From Nonomuraea rhodomycinica (GTDB taxonomy: Bacteria > Actinomycetota > Actinomycetes > Streptosporangiales > Streptosporangiaceae), in NCBI RefSeq assembly GCF_013363995.1, contig NZ_JABWGO010000001.1, positions 2,303,222-2,367,221 on the forward strand: 64,000 nucleotides of DNA, read 5' to 3'. A program made the position numbers and the translations under genes. This document shows, in pieces, positions 52,205 through 60,478 of the stretch (positions are counted from its first letter, which is position 1; each line of letters starts with the position of its first letter). The notes beneath the pieces are model-generated. The model was not told the DNA's origin. It was given only the letters and a program-made list of their open reading frames with translations, and did not search any database.

Positions 52205-54457
52205 TCAGCCGCGGGCGCCCACGGGCTCGGGCAGGTCGTCGCGCTGCTCCTGGCCGGCGCCGCCGCCGGGACGGACGTCGTGGTCGTCCTCCTCGTGCCC
52301 TTCGACCGACAGGTTGGGCAGCAGCCGGTCCAGCCAGCGCGGGCACCACCAGTTCGCCCGGCCGAGCAGCACCATCGTCGCCGGCACGAGGAAGCCCCGG
52401 ATGATCGTGGCGTCCACCGCGATGGCCGCCGCCAGGCCCACCCCGAACGTCTTGACCATGGGGTCCGGATAGGCGATGAACGCCACGAACACCGACACCA
52501 TGATGAGCGCCGCCAAGGTGATCACCCGGCCGGTCGAGCCCAGCCCCTCGGCGACCGCGCGGGAGTTGTCCCGGTGCCGCAGGTACGCCTGCCGTACGGC
52601 CGTCAGCAGGAACACCTCATAGTCCATCGACAGCCCGAACAGCACCGCGAACAGCATGAGCGGCACGTAGCTCTCGATCGGCACCGTGAAGAAGAACGTC
52701 TGGAGCGAGGACGACTCCAGCGGCGGGTCCATGCCGACGAGCCGGCTGCCGAGCCCGACGGAGAAGACCATCGCGAGCGTGCCGAAGGCGGCGCCGAGCG
52801 AGATGAGGTTCATGACCGCGGCCTTCAGCGCGACGACCGGGGCGCGGAAGGCCAGCAGCAGGAGGAGGGCGCTGAGCAGCACGACCACGCCGATGACCAG
52901 CGGGGTCCGCTCGGCCATGCGGTCGCCGGCGTCGGTCAGCGCGGCGACCTTGCCGCCGACGTGCAGCGTGGCGCCGGGGACCGACAGGGCCCGCACGTCG
53001 TGCACGACGTCGGCGGAGCGGCTGTCGCTGGGCGCGTACTCGGGGATCGCCTGGATCAGCACCGTCCGGCCCGTGTCGCCGACCTTGGCGGGGGCGACGT
53101 GCGCGACACCGTCCACGTTCTCGACGGCGTCGCTGAGCCGCTTCACCACGGGCGCCTTGGCGTCGGCCGCCTTCTCGTCGAGCTCGGCGACGACCAGCAG
53201 CGGCCCGTTGACGCCGGGGCCGAAGCCGGAGGCCATCAGCTCGTACGCGCGGCGCGGCTCGGAGCCCTGCGCGGCGTACCCGTCGTCGAGCGGCCCGAGC
53301 TTGAGCGCCAGCGCGGGCGCGGTGATCGCCGCCAGCACGACGACACTGCCGATCAGCACCCGCCACGGGCGGCGGGCCACCCACGCGCCGAGCCCGGCCC
53401 AGCCGGAGGAGTCGCCGCCGCGGCGCCGGCCGAGGAAGGGCAGCCTGAGCGCGTTCACGCGGTGGCCGAGCAGCCCGAGCAGGGCCGGGACCAGCGTGAT
53501 CGAGGTGAGCACGGCGGTGACCACCGAGACGCCGGTGACCAGGCCCAGCGTGCGCAGCAGCGGGAACCCGCCGAGCACGAGGGCGCTCAGCGCGACGATG
53601 ACCGTGCCGCCCGCGAACACCACAGCCCCGCCCGAGCTCGCCACCGTACGGCGCACCGACTCCTGGACGGGCACGCCGTCGGCCAGCAGCTTGCGGTGCC
53701 GCGACAGCAGGAACAGCGCGTAGTCGATGCCCACGCCGAGCCCGATCATCGTGGCCATGATGCCGGCCTGCTTCGGCACGTCCGCGACGTGGCCGAGCAG
53801 GCCGATGACGCCCAGCCCGGCGGCCACGCTGACCAGCGCGGTGAAGATCGGCACCAGCGCCGCCGTCAGCGTGCCGAACGCGAGGACGAGCACCAGCAGC
53901 GCGCACAGCACGCCGATGATCTCGCTCGGCCCGGTCTTGATCTCCTTGTCGGCCGGGGTGGAGCTGTCGGCGGCGACGACCTCCAGGCCGGCCGCCCGGG
54001 CCGGCTGCGCGGCCCGCGAGACGGCCTGGGCGGCCTCGGCGGGCTTGGCGGGGTCGTGACCCTCCATCCGGACGGTGATGAGGCCGATCTGCAGGTTGGA
54101 GGCGATGCCGCCGCGGCGGAACGGCGTGTCGACCTGCTTGACGTGCGGGACCGCGCGGATGTCGGCGATCGCCCGTTCGACGGCCTCCTTGCGGGGCTTG
54201 TCGATGAGCTGCCCCTGAGGCGCGTAGAGGACGAGCTGCACGGTGCCGCCCGTCTCGTAACCGGGGCCGAAGCCGGAGCGCATCAGGTCGTGAGCGCGCT
54301 GCGCGTCCGTGCCGGGGATCGTCGCGTCGTTGCTGACAGGGCTGCCGAGCACGAGGCTGGCGCCCATCAGGCCGGCCGCCGCGACCACCCATAAGGTCAG
54401 TACCACCATCCCGTGCCGGGCGCACCAGCCGCCCAGCCGCCCCAAGAACCGCGTCAT
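52205..54457 (-). CDS. MMPL/RND family membrane transporter
   Basis: A 750-residue MMPL protein with two repeats of one helix, a large external domain and five helices. Typical motifs are GLGVGIDYALFLLSRHR in the first half and FGLSMDYEVFLLTAVRQAYL in the second (proton-relay Asp in each), with GRVITLAALIMVSVFVAF. Relatives export lipids or drugs. ATG at 54457 has GAGGGGG about 6 nt upstream. It is divergent from a TetR gene with an 18-bp operator between. Confidence 0.93.
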   Translation of the reverse strand: MTRFLGRLGGWCARHGMVVLTLWVVAAAGLMGASLVLGSPVSNDATIPGTDAQRAHDLMRSGFGPGYETGGTVQLVLYAPQGQLIDKPRKEAVERAIADIRAVPHVKQVDTPFRRGGIASNLQIGLITVRMEGHDPAKPAEAAQAVSRAAQPARAAGLEVVAADSSTPADKEIKTGPSEIIGVLCALLVLVLAFGTLTAALVPIFTALVSVAAGLGVIGLLGHVADVPKQAGIMATMIGLGVGIDYALFLLSRHRKLLADGVPVQESVRRTVASSGGAVVFAGGTVIVALSALVLGGFPLLRTLGLVTGVSVVTAVLTSITLVPALLGLLGHRVNALRLPFLGRRRGGDSSGWAGLGAWVARRPWRVLIGSVVVLAAITAPALALKLGPLDDGYAAQGSEPRRAYELMASGFGPGVNGPLLVVAELDEKAADAKAPVVKRLSDAVENVDGVAHVAPAKVGDTGRTVLIQAIPEYAPSDSRSADVVHDVRALSVPGATLHVGGKVAALTDAGDRMAERTPLVIGVVVLLSALLLLLAFRAPVVALKAAVMNLISLGAAFGTLAMVFSVGLGSRLVGMDPPLESSSLQTFFFTVPIESYVPLMLFAVLFGLSMDYEVFLLTAVRQAYLRHRDNSRAVAEGLGSTGRVITLAALIMVSVFVAFIAYPDPMVKTFGVGLAAAIAVDATIIRGFLVPATMVLLGRANWWCPRWLDRLLPNLSVEGHEEDDHDVRPGGGAGQEQRDDLPEPVGARG

Positions 54458-54482
54458 CGCAGGCCCCCTCCTCGACGGCCGT

Positions 54483-54500
54483 CCTGTACGGTCGTACAGG
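54483..54500. promoter_or_regulatory. TetR operator between MMPL and tetR genes
   Basis: CCTGTACGGTCGTACAGG is a perfect inverted repeat of 8+2+8 bp, typical for autoregulating TetR proteins. An AT-rich stretch (ATCGATATAT) with a likely tetR promoter follows. Confidence 0.8.
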
Positions 54501-54554
54501 GCTACCATAGATCGATATATCCCCGAAGGCTGAGGCGAGTACGGAAATGAGACG

Positions 54555-55076
54555 ATGACCACAGCCGACGACACCCGCAGCAGGATCCTCGCCGCCGCCC
54601 GCCGCCTGTTCGCCGAGCGCGGCTACGCGCAGACGTCCCTGGCCGACATCGCGGCGGCCGTCGGCCTGACCAAGACCGCCGTCGCCTACCACTTCCACCC
54701 CAAGGACCGGCTGGCGGCCGAACTGCTCGCCCCCTGCGCCGACGACGTCATCGCGCTGCTGGGCGCCGAGTTCCCCGACCGCGCGGCGTTCCTGGACGCG
54801 CTGGTCGCCTTCACCGTCCGGCACCGCACCGTGCTACGCCTGGTCATGGAGGACGTCGGCGGGGCCGACGACGCCCCGCCCGGCTCACCCGGCGAAGCCA
54901 TCAGGACCTTCCGCGACGAACTGTTCGCCCGACTGGTCGGCCCGGAACCGGACGCCGCGGCGCGGGTGCGCGGCTGGGCGGTGCTGGGAGCGTTGCAGTG
55001 GGCCGTGGTGCACACGACGGACCTGCCGGAGGACCAGGTCCGAGACGTCCTGCTGCACGCCGCCCAGGCGATCTGA
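54555..55076 (+). CDS. TetR family repressor of the MMPL exporter
   Basis: A 173-residue TetR protein. The helix-turn-helix is LFAERGYAQTSLADIAAAVG and TKTAVAYHFHPKDRLA. The C-terminal domain is short, as in several exporter regulators. The 18-bp palindrome upstream is its likely operator. A partial, frameshifted second copy of this gene lies at 58174-58576. Confidence 0.92.
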   Translation: MTTADDTRSRILAAARRLFAERGYAQTSLADIAAAVGLTKTAVAYHFHPKDRLAAELLAPCADDVIALLGAEFPDRAAFLDALVAFTVRHRTVLRLVMEDVGGADDAPPGSPGEAIRTFRDELFARLVGPEPDAAARVRGWAVLGALQWAVVHTTDLPEDQVRDVLLHAAQAI

Positions 55077-55213
55077 CTGTTCGTTCGAAGGCAAGGTCCT
55101 CACAGAGGGACGCGCTCCGCGCGAGGGGCGCTCGGGCAGCGCCTCCCAGGGGGCTCCCGCCCCCTTCGACCCCCGCCAAGGGCACGGCCCTCGCTCCGCT
55201 CGGACGCCTTACC

Positions 55214-55251
55214 GGGGGCTACGCCCCCAGTGGGGGCCTACCGGCCCCCAC
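55214..55251. terminator. Pair of GC-rich hairpins
   Basis: GGGGGC-TAC-GCCCCC (55214-55228) and GTGGGGGCC-TACC-GGCCCCCAC (55230-55251) stand next to each other. Further similar GGGGGCTCCCGCCCCC sequence lies near 55150-55170. Such elements end transcripts in this group. The stretch 55077-55213 holds no gene. Confidence 0.6.
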
Positions 55252-55545
55252 GCCCCCGGTCCCGGACCAGGTCAGCAAGAAGGCGCCTCGAACGGATTCG
55301 AGGAATTCAGCGGAGAGGAAGCCGAAGTCCGTGTCCGCCGAGACGATGACCCGCTGCTCTGCCACAGCAAGGGACATGACCATGGTGTCAGGTGCACTCG
55401 TCGCCTGGAGGTCGCGAACATGGACGGCGTCATGGCCGGCCTTCGTCAGCAGCTCGGCGACCCTTTGTGAGAGGTTCTCGTCGACAAGCGATCGAAAATC
55501 ATGTGTTCTCCCCTCCTCTTCGAGGGTGGCCAGGTCTGATTCATA
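55219..55545 (-). pseudogene. Truncated DUF5615/PIN-like toxin remnant
   Basis: The minus strand reads RSLVDENLSQRVAELLTKAG, then HDAVHVRDLQATSAPDT and VIVSADTDFGFLSAEFLE, the core of a DUF5615 PIN-like toxin. There is no start codon in frame (the nearby ATG is in another frame), and the C-terminus runs into the GC-rich hairpins and stops. Upstream residues (DLATLEEGRTHD) may derive from a lost antitoxin. It looks like a broken toxin-antitoxin module. From 55546 to 55791 I see no gene. Confidence 0.6.
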
Positions 55546-55791
55546 TCAGCGAGTCAGCTGCCGTCTACCGGCAAGCGCGAGGGCGGTTCCTGCCCACGGC
55601 TCGATCTGGATCCCGCGTCACGCCAGCGGCCGCCGGTCATAACCAGCATGCGCACCTCATCGGGCGGGTAAGCGCTTGTCGAACCTCTGCGTTTGCTTGC
55701 GTCCGCGCCACAGGACCTCGTCGGCATCCGAAATTCACCGATCCACCGCATTCCTCGCCTCAACTGCACATTTCGGCAGGCATCATCGCGC

Positions 55792-56166
55792 TCACTCACC
55801 CAAGTGGCGAAGCCGTCCCGCCAGCTCCGGAATGTCCTCCAACTCTCCCGTCGTCACCGCGATGATCAGCCTTTCGGCTTCATCCACGTCCCGGTACTCC
55901 AGGATCTCCCCGTTGTCCTCCAGGAAGGCGACGGCGGCCGTCCAGGCGAGCCGCTTGTTGCCGTCCACCAGCGGGTGCCCGATCAGGATGCTCTGCATCA
56001 GGGCCGCCGCCTTCTCCCACAGATCCGGATAGGCGTCGTCGCCGAACACGGTCGTCTGCGGGCGCAGCACCGCGCCGTGCATCTGGCCGCCGTCGCGGAG
56101 ACAGACCTCGGGCAGCACCTCCTCGGCCAGAGCGAAAAGGTCCTCGGTGATCGGGTAGCCGGTCAC
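55792..56166 (-). CDS. doc: Doc-type (Fic family) toxin
   Basis: A 124-residue Doc toxin. The Fic motif reads HPLVDGNKRLAW (usual HxFxDGNKR), and the N-terminal MTGYPITEDLFALAEEV is typical. Doc proteins phosphorylate EF-Tu and stop translation. GTG at 56166 overlaps the antitoxin stop by 4 nt, the usual toxin-antitoxin coupling. Confidence 0.92.
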   Translation of the reverse strand: MTGYPITEDLFALAEEVLPEVCLRDGGQMHGAVLRPQTTVFGDDAYPDLWEKAAALMQSILIGHPLVDGNKRLAWTAAVAFLEDNGEILEYRDVDEAERLIIAVTTGELEDIPELAGRLRHLGE

Positions 56167-56366
56167 CGCGCGAGCCTCTCGAGGAGTTCCCGGTCGCGCT
56201 CGGCGACCTTCCGCCCGATCGCCCGGTAGCGTTCACGCCGCCGACGGGCGATGTAGTCGTCGATCGCCGCCACCATCGCCGAGTTGACGCTCTGCCCGTC
56301 ATCACCGGCGATCTTCTTGATCTGCTCGTACGTCTCATCCGGCAGCCGAAGCCGTGTCTCAGCCAT
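56163..56366 (-). CDS. Ribbon-helix-helix antitoxin of the Doc pair
   Basis: A 67-residue protein. ETRLRLPDETYEQIKKIAG is a ribbon-helix-helix beginning, and the C-terminal Arg/Glu-rich helix (RERYRAIGRKVAERDREL) would cover the toxin. It lacks the Phd fold, so the pair is a mixed RHH-Doc module. ATG at 56366; the directly repeated GGTACCAC boxes upstream are the likely autoregulatory operator. Confidence 0.88.
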   Translation of the reverse strand: MAETRLRLPDETYEQIKKIAGDDGQSVNSAMVAAIDDYIARRRRERYRAIGRKVAERDRELLERLAR

Positions 56367-56375
56367 GCCGGCGAC

Positions 56376-56396
56376 GGTACCACTTTTTGGTACCAC
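56376..56396 (-). promoter_or_regulatory. Antitoxin operator: direct repeat of GGTACCAC
   Basis: GGTACCAC-TTTTT-GGTACCAC, two identical boxes 13 bp apart, each with a palindromic GGTACC core, 10 nt upstream of the antitoxin start. RHH proteins commonly bind paired short boxes like these. Confidence 0.6.
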
Positions 56397-56479
56397 GTTC
56401 CGGTGATATATCGCGGACACTCCCAACCCGTGCCAGTACCCTTTGCCGACGAGTGGAAGAGGTCGGCTCGATCGAAGCG

Positions 56480-56817
56480 ATGTCCGCGCGGGATCTGCGG
56501 ATCATCCAGGAGTGCCGGGACGCCGCCGTCCACGGCCCGTCTTCGAGGACTGGGAGTTCGACACCCTCATGGGCCTCACGCGCGACGAGGTCGCCGCGAT
56601 CCCCACGTCATGGCCGCACGTGGACGACGCCGACGCGCGGGACGTCGCGGTCAACAACGTGCTGAACAATCTTCTCGGCCACCCCCACGGATACGCCAGG
56701 CGATCGCACGAGTTCTTCTCAGCGGCGCCGGAGGAGGTGGCGGACGTGCTGACACGCTGGCGGGGTGACGAGGCGTTCGACGCCTCACCCAGAGGTACCT
56801 TCGATCGCCTCCTCTGA
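56480..56817 (+). pseudogene. Frameshifted gene for an unknown actinobacterial protein
   Basis: Two frames together make one protein. MSARDLRIIQECRDAAVHGP (from ATG 56480) is followed, one base off, by VFEDWEFDTLMGLTRDEVAA and a smooth continuation to the TGA at 56815. The break is at 56540-56546, where GGCCCGTC would read GGCCCCGTC with one more C. About 112 residues if repaired. Family unknown to me. A smaller fragment of a related gene is at 61657-61760, again beside APH-like sequence. Confidence 0.65.
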
Positions 56818-56938
56818 GACGAGCCGCCACCCGTCGGCCAGGATGCGCTCACGAGACGGGAGGCCATGGCCCCGGTAGCACGGTCCGTGGTCTGATCGCG
56901 GACGATCCACCTCCACTCGCGGCCTGGCCTGGGAGAAG

Positions 56939-57946
56939 TCAGTCCCAACAGAACTGACGGCCGAAGGAGGTGTTCTTGGAGGCGAGGCCGGCGACGGGCT
57001 TGTTGGTGATGAGCTTGACGCCGGTGTCGGTGAAACCGGACGCCTTCACGCCCGACTCCGCGTACTCGACGACGGCTTGGACGCCCATCTCCGCCATCTT
57101 CAGCGGAGACTGCTGCGAAGTGGCCGCGATCTGACCGACCTCCACGGCCCGGACGCCGGCGCAACCGCCGTCGACCGACACGACGAGCACGTGCTTCTCC
57201 ACGCCTGCGGCCTTGAGGGCGGCGTGGGCGCCGAAGGCGGTGGGCTCGTTGACCGTGTACACCACATTGAGGTCAGGAACTGCGCGCAGGCAGTCCCGCA
57301 TGACGATCCGGCCCAGGGTCTGGTCGCCGTAGCTGTAGGTGGAGCACACGATCGACGGGTCGCCCTCGGCAAGGCCGAAGCCTTTCAGGAAGCCGGCGTG
57401 CCGGAGCCGGCTGGTGGAACTTACCGGCGCCGCATCCAGCATGGCAACCCTGGCCGGCCTGTCGCCCATCACGTCCTTGGCGTACATGCCGATCAGCTGA
57501 CCGGCCTTGAAATTGTCCGTGCCCAACAGGGCGTCCGTGGCGTTCTGCGGCTTGGTGGGCGTGTCGAGCGCGATGACGAGCACCCCCGCGGCCCTGGCCT
57601 TCCTGATCGACGGGACGATCGCCGTGGCGTCGTTCGGGGTGATCAGAATGCCCTTGACGCCCGCCTTCACCATGTTCTCGATCGCGGTGGCCTGGGACGC
57701 GTTGTCACCGGTGAACCTGCCGGCCGCGGTCATCAGTGTCGCGCTCCGGGCCGCGGCCATGGCCTGCGCGCTCTGTCTCATCGCCACGAAGTACGGGTTC
57801 GCCTCCGTCTTGGTGATCAGCCCGATCTTGATCTCGGGCTCCCCGGCCTCCCGAGAGGCGACAGGGCCGCAGGCCGCGGCCGCCAGGGTCGCCGCCGCGG
57901 CGACCACGAAGGCCGTGAGCCGAGCGGCTCGTGTGGTGCGACGCAT
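56939..57946 (-). CDS. Sugar-type ABC substrate-binding lipoprotein (orphan)
   Basis: A 335-residue ribose/fructose-type periplasmic-binding protein. The lipobox is LAAAAC, the mature protein starts IKIGLITKTEANPYFVAM, and ILITPNDATAIVPSIRKARA and VVSVDGGCAGVRAVE match the fold. Sugar contacts are not resolvable. No permease or ATPase gene is nearby, so it either works with a distant transporter or is left over. A small inverted repeat TGTCAGGACA (58066-58075) lies about 120 nt upstream. Confidence 0.9.
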   Translation of the reverse strand: MRRTTRAARLTAFVVAAAATLAAAACGPVASREAGEPEIKIGLITKTEANPYFVAMRQSAQAMAAARSATLMTAAGRFTGDNASQATAIENMVKAGVKGILITPNDATAIVPSIRKARAAGVLVIALDTPTKPQNATDALLGTDNFKAGQLIGMYAKDVMGDRPARVAMLDAAPVSSTSRLRHAGFLKGFGLAEGDPSIVCSTYSYGDQTLGRIVMRDCLRAVPDLNVVYTVNEPTAFGAHAALKAAGVEKHVLVVSVDGGCAGVRAVEVGQIAATSQQSPLKMAEMGVQAVVEYAESGVKASGFTDTGVKLITNKPVAGLASKNTSFGRQFCWD

Positions 57947-58118
57947 GCCCCTGGTTCCCGGATGATGGTGATGCTCGAACGATGTTCGGCGAATCGCATC
58001 ATGACATTCGTGAGTGTGCCCCTATCTGTGCCAGCATTAGGGCCGTTTTCTCCCGAAAGTGTTTATGTCAGGACAAGGACTCGGCAAAACGGTCGAACGG
58101 CTACGGCCTCCGGCGGCT

Positions 58119-58169
58119 ACGAGTCGGCCAGGACGCGTTCCAAGGTGCGCCGGCCCATCCGGCTCATAC
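58119..58169 (-). pseudogene. Fragment of an APH-type kinase gene end
   Basis: About 50 nt closely match the 3' end of the aph-like gene at 61763-61815. The minus-strand reading is RMGRRTLERVLADS and a stop, against LGRRTLERILAEA and a stop in the intact gene. The rest of the gene is absent; the tetR fragment begins directly after it. Confidence 0.55.
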
Positions 58170-58173
58170 GGCC

Positions 58174-58576
58174 CGTCGCTGGCCGACACCGCGGCGGCCG
58201 TCGGCCCGACCAAGACCGCCGTCGCCTACCACTTCCACCCAAGGACCGGCTGGCGGCCGAACTGCTCGCCCCCTGCGCCGACGACGTCATCGCGCTGCTG
58301 GGCGCCGAGTTCCCCGACCGCGGGGCGTTCCTGGACGCGCTGGTCGCCTTCACCGTCCGGCACCGCACCGTGCTACGCCTGGTCATGGAGGACGTCGGCG
58401 GGGCCGACGACGCACCACCCGGCTCACCCGGCGAAGCCATCAGGACCTTCCGCGACGAACTGTTCGCCCGACCGGTCGGCCCGGAACCGGACGCCGCGGC
58501 GCGGGTACGCGGCTGGGCGGTGCTGGGAGCGTTGCAGTGGGCCGTGGTGCACACGACGGACCTGCCGGAGGAGTGA
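58174..58576 (+). pseudogene. Partial, frameshifted duplicate of the tetR at 54555
   Basis: Nearly 400 nt match 54635-55033 with about nine changes and one deleted C in the HFHPKDRL region (CACCCC to CACCC, near 58240). The copy lacks the first 26 codons including part of the helix-turn-helix, and ends GAGGAGTGA instead of continuing. It cannot make a DNA-binding protein. Confidence 0.9.
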
Positions 58577-58714
58577 TCAGGCGATGCTTGGTGCCGTCCC
58601 GTCCTCGATCGACCGGGGACGGACCGCAGCCCGGGAGAAATGGCGACGAACCGGAGCGTGAAACGCGATACACAAAAGACGAATTCGACCTTTGCGACAG
58701 CCCCGCGCACATGA

Positions 58715-58749
58715 CATGCCCTTCCTCGCGGAGCGCGAGGAAGGGCATG
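58715..58749. terminator. Perfect 16-bp hairpin terminator
   Basis: CATGCCCTTCCTCGCG and CGCGAGGAAGGGCATG pair perfectly around a GAG loop. It lies about 65 nt past the end of the secreted-protein gene on the minus strand and could serve it. The rest of 58577-58812 shows no gene. Confidence 0.75.
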
Positions 58750-58812
58750 AACATCGTGTCCGACGGCGCGAATCCTGGCCCAGGGCGTCGCTCGAACGAC
58801 CCGCCGGACCTT

Positions 58813-59145
58813 CTATGCATTCCACAGGACGAAGAGGTCGGCGCCGTAGTAGTTGTTGGTGTACCGGCACTCGAACTTGCGCCAGTAAGCGCTCCTGAGA
58901 CCGTTCTGCCCGTCGACCGAACACCGATCCCCGGCTACATATCGCAGGTCATCGTAGTAACTGCGGTAGTAGACACACTCGTCACAGCGCACCCAGGTGT
59001 CGGGTGACGCGGACGGGGCGTCCATCGCTCGGGGAGTGCTCGCGACGGCCGTCCCGGGCATGGCCGTGAACGCACCGAGCACCAGTGCCGCCATGGCGGC
59101 GACCATTCCGCCGCGGGCCAGGCGAACCCAACGTGCGAGCGACAT
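58813..59145 (-). CDS. Small secreted cysteine-containing protein
   Basis: A 110-residue protein. A signal peptide (GGMVAAMAALVLGAFTAM, cut near AVAS) is followed by a mature domain of about 70 residues with four Cys (RCDEC, DRCSV, FECRY) and many Tyr. No family recognised. ATG at 59145 has GAAGGAG 5 nt upstream. It is the last of three separate minus-strand secreted-protein genes. Confidence 0.82.
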   Translation of the reverse strand: MSLARWVRLARGGMVAAMAALVLGAFTAMPGTAVASTPRAMDAPSASPDTWVRCDECVYYRSYYDDLRYVAGDRCSVDGQNGLRSAYWRKFECRYTNNYYGADLFVLWNA

Positions 59146-59263
59146 ACGCGCTCCTTCCAGGTTGATGACACCAGGCACAGATGATGCGCCGGAGAGTTTC
59201 GAGGACCGACGAGAGCGCCACTCCAGAGAGCAAGCAGCCGGACGCTTTCTCAGGAGAGCTCGG

Positions 59264-59617
59264 CTAGCACAGCTGCCCGGCATACCATGCATTGTCGGAG
59301 AACAGAAGTGAATCCAGGACCACGTCTGCTCGTGGACCCACGCACGTGAACGTGTTCGACCTGTTGATCTTGTCGATCTCGACCACGATGTAAGTGTCCC
59401 CGCAATGCTTGTACCAGAGATGAGTGGCGTCTCGGTAGGCGCCACATTGTCTCCCTATCGGAGCCTCAGCGGTACCTGCTCCGCCTTCGCGGTCGACATA
59501 TGTGGCGATCGTTCCGCCGGCGGCGGACGACGCTTGAGCGGCCGGCGCCATAAAAGCGACGCTCGCCACTGCCGCCGCCGCTACGGCGAATCTGGTCGCG
59601 GCCTTGAGAAGAGTCAT
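59264..59617 (-). CDS. Small secreted protein, possibly DUF6355-like
   Basis: A 117-residue protein with a signal peptide (FAVAAAAVASVAFMAPAAQA) and a mature domain carrying RQCGAYRD, LWYKHCGDTYIVVEID, TFTCVGPR and a terminal Cys. The pattern C..Y...WY.HC...VVEID...C resembles DUF6355 secreted proteins. No enzyme motif is seen. It has its own ATG with modest ribosome site. Confidence 0.78.
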   Translation of the reverse strand: MTLLKAATRFAVAAAAVASVAFMAPAAQASSAAGGTIATYVDREGGAGTAEAPIGRQCGAYRDATHLWYKHCGDTYIVVEIDKINRSNTFTCVGPRADVVLDSLLFSDNAWYAGQLC

Positions 59618-59731
59618 TCATCCCTCACGCAAGGACAGGCGCCTGAGCGCCGTGCCGATTTCTCTGAAGCACCAGAGGCACCAGCTGCCTCCGAGTACGA
59701 GAAGATCCTTTCCACTCGGATCGAGGAGAGC

Positions 59732-60277
59732 TCAGTACCACTTCTGGTAGTCGCCCTGGTTGATCGGGGAAAGGTAGACCGAGCCCTCCCAGTTGCTGTC
59801 GAGGGCTTGATCCGACTCCCATTGGATGATGTGACCGGTGTCGAACAGCCTCCATTTCTGGTAATCGCCGCCATTGCAGGCGAGCGTGTAGACGCTGCCG
59901 GTGGCTGAGGTTCCGTCGAGACACTCCTGGCTCCACGAGTTCACCAGGGATCTGTAATTTCCCCCACCGACCCAAGTCCAGGTCTGGGCGGGACCGTAGT
60001 TGCACGGACTCGTGAAAACGTGCCCCACCGCGCCACCGAACCCCTGCTCCAGGCATCGGTTCGTGGCCTTGTTCCTTACGTAGCCCGCCGCCTGGGCTCC
60101 GACGTTCGCCGGCTCCATGGTGAAGCCGGAGTCGGCCAATGTTGCCTGGGCCGCCGGTGTCAGGGTGACCGGCGCGGCGACCGCGGCACTTGTCGGCGTC
60201 GGCGCCAGTCCGGTGCCGGCGGCTGCAGTTGCCATGACAGCCAGGCTCATCAGCGTGGTGCGAATTCGGTCACGCAT
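59732..60277 (-). CDS. Secreted ricin-type beta-trefoil lectin protein
   Basis: A 181-residue protein. After a signal peptide (SLAVMATAAAGTGLAPTPTS) comes a beta-trefoil with NRCLEQ, the QTWTW and QKWRL/QKWY (QxW) motifs of ricin B domains, and paired Cys. It probably binds carbohydrate outside the cell. It stands upstream of the two other small secreted-protein genes in the same direction. Confidence 0.85.
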   Translation of the reverse strand: MRDRIRTTLMSLAVMATAAAGTGLAPTPTSAAVAAPVTLTPAAQATLADSGFTMEPANVGAQAAGYVRNKATNRCLEQGFGGAVGHVFTSPCNYGPAQTWTWVGGGNYRSLVNSWSQECLDGTSATGSVYTLACNGGDYQKWRLFDTGHIIQWESDQALDSNWEGSVYLSPINQGDYQKWY

Positions 60278-60478
60278 GCTCAGTGAACCCTTTCATCCCG
60301 TGGGCCGGCATCAGGCGGTGCCGTCCCTTCTTCGGAAAGTCGGTCTGCTCACTGTCGCAGGAAGAAATCGCGTGCCGCGAGGCTTGTAAGTTCTGGCTTA
60401 ACCGTGCCGCTCAGGGCCTTGTGTGACCGCTCGGCGGCATTCCGTTAAGGCGATTGCGACGCGTATGTGGGGGGGCGG

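Noticed and set aside
55554-55799. 81-codon minus-strand ORF
   Set aside because: No ribosome site, no codon bias and no family-like features; it lies in the decayed region.
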